A stretch of DNA of 5,052 nt from contig JAGLXI010000045.1 in assembly GCA_023132995.1 (NCBI GenBank), positions 1-5,052 of the forward strand. Direction: 5' to 3'. Made by a program: the position numbers and the translations under genes. Numbering within the stretch: position 1 is the first letter of the stretch; every line of letters starts with the position of its first letter. Source of the stretch: Candidatus Zixiibacteriota bacterium. Lineage in GTDB: Bacteria; Zixibacteria; MSB-5A5; GN15; FEB-12. The notes under the pieces were generated by a model. It did no database searches. It was given only the letters and a program-made list of their open reading frames with translations, and was not told the DNA's origin. Below are positions 4,936 to 5,052 of this stretch, in pieces.

Positions 4936-5052
4936 CTATTGGAGTACGAAGTCCGTGTAATAGACGGCGGTCAGTTCATTGGTCTCCATAAGTTGCGAAA
5001 CCCTCTTCTTTATCTGGTAGCGGACGATCTCCTTCTGCTTGGGATCGGTGAG
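4936..5052 (-). CDS. fliL: FliL, flagellar basal-body-associated protein, C-terminal fragment (cut by window edge)
   Basis: Only the last 38 residues and the TAG stop are inside the window. They read LTDPKQKEIVRYQIKKRVSQ followed by LMETNELTAVYYTDFVLQ. The ending, a helix followed by a strand finishing YYTDFVLQ, is the characteristic FliL C-terminus. FliL is a single-pass inner-membrane protein whose periplasmic domain surrounds and supports the MotAB stator. Its position directly before fliM, with a 15-nt gap, is the classical operon order. The membrane segment and most of the periplasmic domain lie beyond the right edge, so length and integrity cannot be judged. Confidence 0.9.
   Translation of the reverse strand, partial: LTDPKQKEIVRYQIKKRVSQLMETNELTAVYYTDFVLQ

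Overview
The window is one minus-strand block of a flagellar export and motor operon. In transcription order (right to left) it reads fliL (3' end only), fliM, fliN, fliO, fliP, fliQ, fliR, flhB (5' part only). This is the classical fliLMNOPQR-flhB order. All products are recognisable by family from their own sequence. No mobile element, CRISPR array, rRNA or tRNA was seen, and no plus-strand gene is convincing.

The organism is a motile bacterium with moderately GC-rich DNA by eye. FliM and FliN are separate, and FliN is not a CheC/FliY-type fusion. There is no cheY between fliN and fliO. FliP carries a signal peptide. FliM has the form YDFKxPxRVSKDQIRTLxxLHDNF, which is common outside the enteric bacteria. 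A non-enteric, probably diderm lineage fits (for example a deltaproteobacterial-type or FCB-type bacterium such as Gemmatimonadota or Zixibacteria). That placement is a guess without a database search.

Layout: 5052-4936 is the FliL C-terminus. 4920-3889 is fliM (GTG start) and 3885-3202 is fliN, 3 nt apart; together they encode the C-ring switch proteins. 3212-2637 is fliO, overlapping fliN. An 87-nt spacer then holds a 14-bp interrupted stem-loop directly before the fliP ribosome-binding site. 2549-1797 is fliP and 1779-1510 is fliQ, 17 nt apart. A 206-nt non-coding gap follows, the longest in the window. 1303-515 is fliR (TTG start), and flhB follows 6 nt later and runs off the left edge at residue 169.

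Together FliP, FliQ, FliR and FlhB form the export gate core in the inner membrane, FliO assists FliP assembly, FliM and FliN form the cytoplasmic switch and cargo-docking ring, and FliL sits at the stator. I see no undescribed system here. The points worth a second look are the RNA structure before fliP, the structured fliQ-fliR gap with a weak sigma-54-like motif, the TTG start of fliR, a 12-nt tandem repeat at the end of fliM that supplies fliN's ribosome-binding site, and the long acidic N-terminus of FliN with a possible internal start.
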